Shown here: one piece after another, positions 46,131 to 58,100 of the stretch
Numbering within the stretch: the stretch's first letter is position 1
How the letters are laid out: each line of letters starts with the position of its first letter
DNA from: Galaxea fascicularis
Lineage: Eukaryota; Cnidaria; Anthozoa; Scleractinia; Euphylliidae
Assembly (NCBI GenBank): GCA_948470475.1
Contig: OX419339.1
Span: 9,651,502-9,715,501 of the forward strand
Reading direction: 5' to 3'
DNA: 64,000 nucleotides
Notes under the pieces: model-generated
Told to the model about the DNA's origin: nothing
Seen by the model: the letters and a program-made list of their open reading frames with translations, nothing else
Databases searched by the model: none
Position numbers and translations under genes: made by a program

Positions 46131-49100
46131 GTGAGTTAGAATTTTGTTTTAAGCTTTAGTTTACATTCCGTTTTAACCCCCATTTGTTCAAGTTCAAAAC
46201 TGACATATTTTAAGCTATTCAAAACCAAAAATTGTAACTCACTGAAGATAATCTTCAAACTCGATTTTGAGTTCTCTGAGGTCGTTTTAGCCCTTTTATT
46301 ACACCCATTCGGAAATCACTTGCCATTCATGAATTCTGATTGGCTCCCAACAGTGCGATATATTCCCAAATTGCACCATTCTTTGCTCTAAATCACATCC
46401 TTTTTTTTTAAGCCCACTAAAATTCAGAACTGGGTTTCCTGAAGTGAACATTAAATAAATATTAATATTGACAAAAAACTGTGTGATTTCAAAATGGGTG
46501 TAATAAAGTGGTAATTGAACTTCGTGTCGCGCAATTTTGGTCTAAAATCATACTTGTGATTTTAAATCGAACTCTCGCTGCGCGCTTGTTCGATTTTTAA
46601 ATCATGCGTATGATTTCGGACCAAATTGCACTCCACTCAGTTCAATTAGGGAGGCAGGAGGGCCGAGTGGTTAAGGGCGCTGGATTTCAATGCTGTGATC
46701 CGGGTTCAAATCCCGCTCTAGCGGCACTAGCTGGTGTTGTTCTGGGTTCGTGCCTGGTTCAACATCTCGGTCATCCTTGTAAATAGCCAACTGGTCTGCC
46801 TCCCGCCAGTTGGGATTCTTAACTCTATGGTGTTCATTTGTATTATTTGTTTCATTGGCCCTGAAAAGCCTTTATAGGGGAGTGGTCAATTAAGTATTTA
46901 TTTATTTATTTATTACCATTATTAATTCCCAGAAGTGATTTGCATGTAATTTCTCCTTATAATATTAATACATTGTCCAGCAGACACGTGATGAGAATAG
47001 ATAATTTTATCAGCTAGAGGTTGTTATATAGCCTCAAATTCTCTTAAGTACTGTACAAGGAACTGTAAAAAGCAGCTAGGAAAGAGAATTAATCATCAGA
47101 TCTTGGGAATTAAATGGTTACAACCGCAAGAGATAAGAGGTCTTACCGTGTTCCTCTGTTGGGCTCGTCTATCTTCAAGAAGCCTTTGAACTAATTTTTA
47201 TGTACGTTCCGGTTTTTGTCTCTAGGATTTCTCACGAGTTACTGTTCGTAAAAAAAGAACATGTGTTGTAAGGCTGAGACGGACTCGTTTCTTTGGGAAT
47301 GTTATTTGCTTATTTAGTCCAATGCCCTTCATATTGGTCCAAAACACCCTGTATTTCTTTAAGTTAGATTTCGCTGACCGGAACTTGTTCTCGGTTTTTG
47401 TCCAGCCGCTCCGTTTGTGTTTTTAGGAAACATTTCTGACACTTTTATTTCTGACACAATATCAATCGAGCCACTGATGCGTTAAAAGTGTTATGCATCA
47501 CCTGTGAACCTTCCGTTCATCGTTTAGTATTTTATTGAGTTGTTTTCCTTTTACATAGCATCGGTTGTCAAGGTATGTGATCGGGAGCTGGAATCTATTG
47601 GTTGTCCTGACGATTCCTTGATTTTCATCCAATCCGTCTTGTATGGAAGATCTGACAACGTCACGTGCCTGGAGAGCGGGCAAGCCGTACCAACCTGCAG
47701 TGCTTCTATAGACTTAAGCTGGCGAGTGTTGCCTGTGTGTCAGGGAAAAACATCTTGCACTTTAAATGGCTCGTATCGTGGGCAAGATGCACCTTGTGAT
47801 GGAAATAACACAAGTTATTTCAGCATAACTTACAACTGTCAGAAACGTGAGTTGAATGGGAACATTTCTTGCCTTTATAAAATAATATTTGGACATCCTC
47901 TTTGCAGGGGCATATCCTTTTTCATTACTACAAAGTTACAGGTAGTCTTAGGGATTAGAATCTTACCCGATTGAAAAATTTTCGAGTAATCGTTGATACC
48001 TCGGTTGGGCTTATTCTGCACGGCTCTACCGCGTTGTCTTCGTTTGTCGCTCTGCCAGTAAGGAGATACAATGTTACCAAAGTGCGAGAAAACATTTTAT
48101 AGTGATGATAATAACCAGATTTTTGTGTAGCATTTATGTTGTCTCTGTGGGCTAACAAAATTAACTACAAAAACTATTGAGGGTATTTTTCCATCCCGTA
48201 TCTTTAAGTTTCTCAATATTTTTGTTTTCTCTGTTCTTTCGCAGTTGAAGAAGTTGTGTTTCCTGAAAACACTAATCAAAACTTGACGTGTCCGTCGGGA
48301 CAGGTGGTTGTTGTCCATTATGCGGAATGGAGAGGAGTAGAAGTTATTTTGAAAAATCGAACGATTTCTTCAAATAGCTCCAACGTCACGCAAAGTACAA
48401 CCCCGTCCTTCATCACGCCTGCAGGCGGTCCTACTACGGGAATCAGGACACCTCAGAGCACTACAGAAAATTCGTTTACAAATTCCAAAGTATCTAACAA
48501 CGAAACAGTAGTGTCGTCAGTAATGCAAATGCCTTCCACGTCGTTGACATCTACACAACCAAATTCTATCCTTCTAACGATCTTTCCGTCATCGTCATCG
48601 TCATCGTCAATATCATCATGGTCATCATCATTGACATCATCATCAACATTGCCATCACCACAGTCATCATTGTCATTGTCATCGTCATTGTCATCTTCAT
48701 CGTCATCATCATCGTCATCATTGCTGTTATCGTCCTCATTGTTATCGGCATCATCTGTATTATCGTTTATGTTACCATCATCGTCGTTATCGTCATCGTC
48801 TTCCCTGTCATCAGTAATGTTAGCATCGACACCATCATCCTTGTTATCATCATCATCATCATCATCATTACTAGGAGATTCGGTGTTGGCAGTATTAGTA
48901 GGAAACTCGTCATCAATGTCATCGCTGTCAGCATCGTCGTCAGTGCCATCGTCCACACTAGCAGTTTCATTTTCAAAATGGCCATTATCATCGTCATCGT
49001 CATCGCCATTATCATTATCATCGTCAACATCATCGTCGTCACTACCAGCAACGACTGGTTCAAAATCATCAGCTGCACTGATACCGATATCAACAAACTC

Positions 49101-52100
49101 CTCCACATCAGTTACACAGGAGCAAAACCCCTCCATACAGTATGAGTTTTACAACGCCACAAAAGTAATCAAACCCAAAAAGGTCCAACTCAAGCGATTT
49201 TTGGGGTGTCGCGGTAAACGTAAATGTTTTTTCGACGTCTCAAAGAAGACATTCGGTGATCCGTATCCTAAGAAGTTAACTCAGTTACGACTTTATGTGA
49301 GACACAGCTGTCAACCAGGTAGGCAAATTCAGTTCCAGGCTTCTCTGTCACTACTGATGCGTCCTTAAGTCACCCGTTTGTTTGATAATTGTAGAGCTGT
49401 ACTTGATGTGAGTCAAATTAGACGGACTGTATTGGTTACAAAACTTCCAGCAGTTTTGTTTTAATTGTTGCAACCACGGTAATGAAATAAGTAACGAATC
49501 TCTAAAACTATCCTGTTAATTCCGGCAGTTCTGAATCTTATTGACAATTTTCCGTTAGTTTTTTCCGGGCTTTTATTGACGGAAGATGCGAAAGTCTGTT
49601 TGTGTTGGCTTCAAATTTACTGTTCTTTTTTTGTAAAGTTATCACGAAAGGCAGACAAATAAATTTACTTCAACTGTTAAGATTTTTGCTGAGACTTTTA
49701 TTACGTACATTGTGGGCTTTGGCCTTTTCATGTTTTGTCTAGCAACTAAAGAAAATATGCGAGGGGAGGGGTAGGGGCATCAACTTGGTTTCATTCAGGC
49801 CTCCCGGTTCATAACATGCTTAAATACTCCCTTTGGTGCGTTTGTGCTTTAGACCTCTTCTATAAAGTCTAGTCTTTGTTTGCTCAAACAGCGTTAGGCG
49901 GCTATCTGCAGTGGGAAAGCTGGAGCTCCTGTCCTGATGTATGTGGCGTAAGGTACCATCAAGTGAGGAGAAGGCTGTGCATAAATCCCACCACAAATGT
50001 TGGCGGAGCCGACTGTGGTGGATCAGGTTCAGAGACGCGCCAAACGTCTTGCTACAATGGATGTTTTGGTATGTTACCATCACTGAATCATAGCGATAAC
50101 CATAACAACATCAAAAACAACTGTTTTTGTAGTGAGAATGTATCTGCAACAAATTATTTTAATTCCGCAATTCGTTATTGGAGATTTAATAGAGTATGTT
50201 CACTTGGGGTCACAGTGGCCATGTTGGGGAACAAAAGAAAGGAACATGTGGTGGCCATGTTGGAGGAGCAAACCAGTCTTCTAGGAATTGAACTCCATTT
50301 TTGTACAAAATCTTCCTTTTGTTTCAAGAAACCAATATGGCGTCTGGTCCCGTGAACGAACACCCTCTTTTAGAACCACAAATAGTACCGTTTTGCAAGC
50401 CGTAATATAGATTTTATGTCATTTCCATTCTCAAACAATTCTCTTGAAAAGCAAATCAAAATCTCAGAACAAAATGTACCGTCCGATGGTAAGTACGTTA
50501 AACACATTCTAAAATAGTTTATTCAAGATGGCACGGAAATGTTACACGCCAGCCCAACAAAAGGCAACAGGTTCGGTTTGCGCTCTCCTGACGTCGAACG
50601 CGATGAGATTTCTTTTATTTTATTTGTCCAGAATACAATGTGACAACCTGTGAGTTTATGACAGCCAATTTGTCCTGCCCAAACGAGACATTCATCAACA
50701 TTTATGGCGTCTTCTACGGCCGTGGTCAAGGAAGTTATAACATCTGCAGCAGTGGTAACACTGGTAACGAGTCCTGTTTGCCCTCTAGTGATATGATGGG
50801 TCATAACAGTGCGCGGGTTTATGAAAGATGCCAGATGAGAAGAAATTGCTCTATAGCGGTGTCTAATGACACCTTTCATGATCCATGTCCAGGGGTTAGC
50901 AAGCTACTTCAAATTCACTACACATGTAGCCCCGGTGAGCAATTACACTTTTTCATGATTTTTGTTTAGGATTTTTGTGTTATGGTTAAATTAATTGGCC
51001 AACCCCGTTTTCCGAGAGGCGCGTGGAGAAGAAAAATTGTTTTCAACGTTCTGTTAATAATGAAATGGAAATGGAAACAAACTGGCATTCAATGGCTTTT
51101 TAAGAGAGATCTATTTTGCGCTGAGACCCGATCAGAGAGCTTGCCACACTGAGCTGCTGTCCATGAGAAAATTAAAGCTCAGAATTTATCTTTTTTTGCT
51201 GTTATATTGGGGAACCGTCCAGGGGAAGAAAATTCTTACCCAGCTACGCAGGAGAAAAAAAGGGAGGAGGGGATTACAACTGAAGTGGCCGTAAGTGATT
51301 GAGATAAGAATGCGTTCCGAAGCCAATGCTCTCTCGTGTTTAACAGTTATCGTACGAAAGTGCAATAAAGAGAACATAACTAAGTGCATTTAAACGTGGG
51401 CGAGCGAACCGACGAAATATCACCTTATTTGGGAGCTTGTAGTACTTTTCTGTCATCGTTTGTTGTCACGTCGCGAATATGACTGACAGTAGAGCGCGAA
51501 TTGCACATCTGGTTGAATCTCATCAATGTTCATTTTCCTTGCAGTTTTTAAAAGGACGTTTTGCGACAATGACGTCGCCATTGTCAGCTGCCCCGACGAT
51601 AAACAACTGGTGTTTCACGAGAATCCTTTCTACGGTCGGACGAATTTCACCGCGGAGTCCTGTCGTACAACGAGTACAAAAACGTGTACTTCTAACATAT
51701 ACTACAGTGACTTGGTCAGTTTCTGCGACCGTAGCTCTTGCAGAATAGAACCAGTTTCTTATGAAAAACTGGGTCAGGACGAATGTGAGGGGAGCGACAA
51801 CTATCTGACGTTATATCACAGTTGCCAGGAAAGTAAGTATATTACGGTGAAGTTTGGAAGAAATGAAGATGCTGGCTGATAACCCATTCCCGTATGTCAC
51901 CCGTTCCCATTTACACATTCACCCATTTCTGTTTTTTTAAGTTTCCATTCATGTTTCTTTTTCTAACATTCACCCATTTTCTTGTTAATTTTTCCATTCA
52001 TTCATTCCCTTATGTCACGTTGTAACTCCAAAGAACAGCGGTTTGCAGGCATTCCGGCTAAACACTACTTGCATTTCGACTGTCATAACGCCAGTGTCAT

Positions 52101-55100
52101 TGAAGTAACCAAGAGTTTGCTCCCTCCCTCTCCCTTCCTTCCCTGCGCTAAACTGCAACATTAAAATTCTGAAGTAATTTTTTCAAACAGAAAATAAGAA
52201 TAAGGGATAACTCGTTTTGCACTGTATCATTCAAACTCGGAAAAAAACCTTGTTCTCCAAAAAAGAGTCGAACCTTCCAATTTCTAGTTCGGACGCTCTA
52301 CCAATGAAGATTTAAAGAATACATCTTTTATTTAGTCACACCCTTAAAATTTACCGTCTCACTTTACTCTTTTTTGAAGAGGAATCCTTTTACACTACCT
52401 GGACACCCTGGGGAGCATGCGAAGCCTGCGGCTTGACATCTCGTCGAATTCGATCGCGTCAGTGTATTTCACCTGGAGCAACATATTTCACTCCAAAGGC
52501 GTGTGGACACTGGGATAAACGACAAGAGGAACACTGCCACGTCCCTTGTGCAGGTCTGATTTGTTGTAATTATTTTCGATTACATCTTGAAAGTGGTCAT
52601 AGTTACGATCGTCCAAAGTATTGCATCAGAACCATTATAGCACATTTGACAACCTCTGTTGGGTGCCCCTGTCACCTCGGCTAGCCGAGTGCCCCGACAC
52701 GAACCGTTTTTATGGCAAAAAGCTATCCCGCCTAGAAGGGTGCCCGGGCAGGCAGACAGGGCGCCCCGGGAAGGCAGGTTACCCTGTGTAACATGTAAAC
52801 GCCTCAATGCATTTTCTAAAGAAACGTAGGAGAAGTTGGCTCTCCCAGGGTAGCTCGGTTAGCCGGGGTACCCTCCCTCCATGTAAACAGGCCCTTACAC
52901 GAAAGGTCATTGCTCAAAACGCATGCGGCTTTATTAAAATAGACTGACGGTGATAGCTATTTGCCCTGGTGAAGGGTCAGGGTTTAAAAACAACAACGAG
53001 TGTGAAGTGTGTGCCGATTTCAGGAAGGCAAATCAGTTCTCAGGTTGAACCTTAATCAATGGTTTCCTTTCGCCGAGATTTCCGTAAGGTACTCTACATT
53101 TTGTGAAGAATAGTTTATCAGTTCCCGGTCGAACTGCAGTATTATTGTGTTTTGTAACCGTTCTTAGAACGACCCTGTTGATTGCGCATTGTCATCTTAT
53201 TAATGAAAATTAATACAGCACAACCGCCTGACATAGAGGCCGAAGTTTTTAAGCGAATGTCGATGAACATTCCCCCTCAGTCTATAATTATCACAGTTTT
53301 TGATCAGAGTTTAAATGTTTCCTTTAGAGCACATTTTGAGTCTGAATGATGGAGACAAAGCCTCAATTGTGTGCCCAAAATATCGAGACCAATATACAGT
53401 GATCGAGATTCGGTCGGTGTTTTACGGAAATGACACCTGCCAATCAAGCGAACAGAGCAAAACAGAAGTAATGAAGAGCTGCCAAGGAAGAAAAGAGTGC
53501 CACCTTGAAGCCTCCACGAAGATTTTCAATGATTCGTGTCCTGGCAGCAAGAAACATCTCAACGTCACCTACTGGTGCCAATCAAGTGAGTACAGGAATT
53601 TCAAAAACAGCAAAGTAATGGAGTTTTTAATAGGAACATATATATGTTGTGCCGCGTAGCACTATAAACACATACAAGTGGTGGAACAGAGAATTAACTC
53701 TGAAGTGTAAATTAAAGTGCTAATAGAAACCCATGAAAAACCCACTGGGCGTTAGCCCTAGTAAAGGGTATCAGGGAACCACACGAGGCAAAGAAAAAAT
53801 TCTTATGACCTCGGTGGGAATCGAACCCACGACCTCCGGATTAGATCTACCGTTGCTCTGCCGACTAAGCTACGAGGTCGGACAGAGAAAGTCGGGGACG
53901 ATTAAGGTGGTGAATCGCGGCGAAGAGAAAGTAAGGGTACATATATATGTTGCCGCGTAGCACTTTAATTTACACTTCAGAGTTAATTCTCTGTTCCACC
54001 ACTTGTATGTGTTTATAGTGCTACGCGGCAACATATATATGTACCCTTACTTTCTCTTCGCCGCGATTCACCACCTTAATCGTCCCCGACTTTCTCTGTC
54101 CGACCTCGTAGCTTAGTCGGCAGAGCAACGGTAGATCTAATCCGGAGGTCGTGGGTTCGATTCCCACCGAGGTCATAAGCATTTTTTCTTTGCCTCGTGA
54201 GGTTCCCTGATACCCTTTACTAGGGCTAACGCCCAGTGGGTTTTTCATGGTTTCTATTACCACTTTAATTTACACTTCAGAGTTAATTCTCTGTTCCACC
54301 ACTTTTAATAGGAAACTTGAATGGAAACCACAGGAAATTTTCTAAGAGACCTCCATTGGATCGCGGGGTTGGGAAACAGTAAAGGGCTTATTCTTCTTAT
54401 TCTTTTTAAACCAACACTGCGGTACAAACCAGAATTTAATGATTTGGCACATCGTTAACCATTAATGCTGGACATGCCCACTCCGGCAGTAACGTTTTTC
54501 AACGTTAGACTAAATGTCAAAGGCGGACGAAACCGCGAACTCACCATCTAACTAACTTTTCATCAGAGGCGATTGTGCTGTGATTTATTTGTAGCCAGTT
54601 GGTCAGTAAGTTAAACGGAAGAATGTTCCTTGTATGCCTTCCGGGTGATCTAAATTAAGTATGAAAAGCTTTTGCATATGCAAAGAAATTGCGAGAGTGT
54701 CTTGCAGTTGCAGTGCCTTGCAGTTGGTTTATGATTATGTGTTGATGGTGTAAGTAATATTGCTTGAATCACTGGTCAAAAGTTTCTTTCGGGGTTAAAT
54801 TGCATTGGAATATATAATGACCCTTTAAACCCTACGCGTGATCAGCATCAAATTTCTCATTGTAATTTCAACGCTAAATGTAAAACAGAACGGTCAAGAG
54901 AATTTAGGAAAGGATCGCACAAGATGAATTTGCTTAATATTTTAACAACTTCCTCCTACTCGGCTTCTATAGGAAATGTGTAGGGCAGCAAATGAGAAAT
55001 CAAACTTTGATCTTAGGGTTTATATGGTTAATCGGTCTTTTCAGTCGGGTGGGTATTCACTCCCAAGACTAAACATTTACCCAGTTCGAACGCGCATGAC

Positions 55101-58100
55101 TGTAAGTAAAGTGGCGAAAGGCAAACGCCCGAAACGCCAGATTTTTGCGGTGGCCAATTTACAATATCAACTCGGGCGATAAATTAAACCAAATTTTCAA
55201 GTACAAATCCCGCAGTAACCACCTAATAAGTAAAGCTATGACCCGTTCACTTATGGTCGTTCAATTTCTAAAGAACTATTATTTTTTCTCCTTTGTTCAG
55301 TTTATTCAATAATCGCGCGGGAAGGAAATCCACTGACACCGCACAATCTAACTTGCTACAGCAATATGGTGATAGTCACGCACTCGGTGTCTTGGAGTCT
55401 CTATTATTGTCCAAATCAGCCCCAATCCATGCAGGCTGTTCAAGGGAAATGTGATGGGAAAAGGTCTTGTATTATAAGTAACAGCATATCCTTTCTGGGG
55501 AACCCTTGTCCACAATACTGGTCCACCTTCGAACTTAGATTGGATTACAGCTGTCAGACAGGTGAGATACATTATGTCATTAACACTGAGACATTATTCA
55601 TTGAAGGGAATAGTTGAAGCCAAAAACCAGTACGGCGTTGATTATTATCCTACCTTCCAATTAACAAATCGAATGTAGTTTAGCGTTGTCTGTACTCTTA
55701 TCGACAACGATATTCGTCATCACGAATATCGTTGTCGATGAGGGTACAGACAACGCTAAACCACATTCGATTTTTTTTTACCACAATATCAGCGTCAAAG
55801 AAATGCTTATTTCAGAGCGCGAGAGATGAAAAAAGCATTGCGTGACAGGTTAACGCGAGCAGCGTTGCCTAGCCTCTTATCGACACCGGCAAATTAGCCA
55901 ATCAGACTGCGAGATTACCAGCAGTCGTGGTAAAATTACTAGTCATAAACACCACCATCACCATAGTCACTGTTGCCGTCGCCGTCTTCATCGTCATTAT
56001 CATCATCGTCATCAGCAGCAGTTTACAATAGCATCATTATCACCATCGTCATCATCATCATCATCATCATCATCATTAACTGCCCAGTCCAGCACAGTTT
56101 GCAATAGCATCATAAATTAACATTATTAGCGAGATGACAATGACTATCATCATCATCATCATCATTATCTGCCCAGTTAGCCAGCTTGATATGGCAACAG
56201 GTTAGTTCAAACGAAAAGAGTAGCTTTCTTTCGATCATTGTATGTTTTCCATCATATAGCGTATGGAGGCTTAGCCACAGAGTGGTCTCCGTGGAGCAAT
56301 TGTACAGAGTGCGGCCACACACCTGTCAGGAGACGAGTAAAACCCTGTTTTAGTCCTATCACTAAAACTAGCGGAGCCCACTGTCCATTAATTCAGGAGA
56401 TTGCTCCCTGCAACTACCCGTGTCCAGGTTGGTTTTTCTGCTAATGGTACAAGTATTTAATAAAGTTGAAGTTGAAGAAGTTGAAGTTAAAAGTTGGGAT
56501 CAAGGAAAATCCAATTAAATGGCAAACTCACGGAGAGAGGTTTTGGCATGGTGGTCCAAACTCCATTGAAACACATCAAAGTTTCAAAGCACGTTTGCTG
56601 CTTTCAGCATTAAGTCTTACTTCTCAGTCAAATGCTTGTTATTGGGACGGTAACGACAAAAACGTGCTTTTACCCAAGAAATGGTCTTAACAGTTTTGGA
56701 TCTTTGATTTTGAATGATGGAGTGCAAAAAAAAAAAATGCTTTTATAGCAGTGTACAGTTAACTCTGAACTTATTGTTCGACTTCGAATGTTAAGAGAAA
56801 TTCCCTTGTTCGTTCATCTGAAAGTTTATTTGGTTATTGAGTAAAAAGGTAAACGTTTTCACAGAAATGTTTCGTGAGGTCAACGTCTCTGCTGTTTGGA
56901 TAAAACCTGATCGGACATATTAGAAGAAGACCATAAAGGGTTGTCCAATACACCGACATGATGAGATTCATGATACTTTGTGATAGAAATCACAACGTGT
57001 CCCCTAACGCTAATTCTTAACGAAAGGCAGTAACAGTTTAGTGGCGCATGAAGTAGGGGATACTTCGTTGCATTTTGTGACGTCTATTGTGACTTACCAT
57101 GAATCTCATTAAATTGGTGTATTGGACATGTATAAGATAATAAGGGCAGGTTCCTGGCGCTGCCTGTTTAACAAAAAGACTACATTTGGCAGTGCTTGTG
57201 TACCCTGATGACGCACACATGACGTGACAACGTGGCACGAAAAGAGAAGTAAGCTACGAGTAGCGTGACCGACTTTCTTACCATGTCGCGTCCGTCCTCC
57301 GTGCGTTATCAGAGAACACACGCACTGACAAACGAAATCTGTTTGTTTCATACACTGTCCTTTTTATGAAGTTTTTTTACTCGTGGAGTCCTTCGTGCGT
57401 CTAAACTTTAATCGCAAACTCGTGTAGACCAATCAAAACGCGCGAGGTTCACACCTTACACCCATTTTATAATCACTAATGTTGTTTCCATAACCATAAT
57501 TTTGCTTTAACCTAAGATTTTCTTTTCAGTTAATGGACTGTCGTTTCTAAGTAACAACTTTTGTATTGTGCTGGGTCACGATTTGTCCATTGAATGGAGA
57601 TTGGACCTTGGAACGAATTCAACAGCAGTTGTCGACTGGGGAGACAACAGCAATAATGAAACACTGGCTAATTATATCATGGCAAATGCAACGACACCTT
57701 TCCAATTTACAAGTAAGCACAACTATTCGTCAGAAGGTGACTATGAAGTAAGACTGTTCGTTTTTAATTCCTTCAGCAACCAGACAATCTCGCGAATGGC
57801 CCACATCCAAGTTCAACTCCAAGGATTAAATTTCACGGCACCTGCGGTTGTGGAAACGAACACTTCATTTCACCTTAACGTTTCACTGGCTGTTGTGTCC
57901 CAACGTGCACCCAACGTCACATTTCGTTTCGGAGATGGGACGGTATTTAGTTCAACCAGATTTGACGTCCAGTACTATTATCCCAAAGCTGGTGTTTTTG
58001 TTGCTGAGGCCACAGTGGCAAACAAAGTCAGCATGTTGACATCGTCCAGTTTGGTAACTGTGCAAGACGCAATACAAGAGTTCACAGTGGACAGTAATGT

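Noticed and set aside
48453..49136. 227-codon acidic Asp-rich frame on the minus strand
   Set aside because: It is the complement of the TCA/TCG tract that encodes the Ser-rich insert of exon 3. It has no domain, splice context or start context of its own.
48618..49145. 175-codon Ile/Val-rich frame on the plus strand
   Set aside because: Out-of-frame reading of the same trinucleotide tract. The exon 3 frame is fixed by splice phases and by SUEL motifs on both sides.
53807..54174. Two functional tRNA genes on opposite strands
   Set aside because: Acceptor and T arms are perfect, but the anticodon stem cannot form five pairs and no anticodon has a U at position 33 with a paired stem. Both sit in identical inverted repeat arms, so they are SINE-like.
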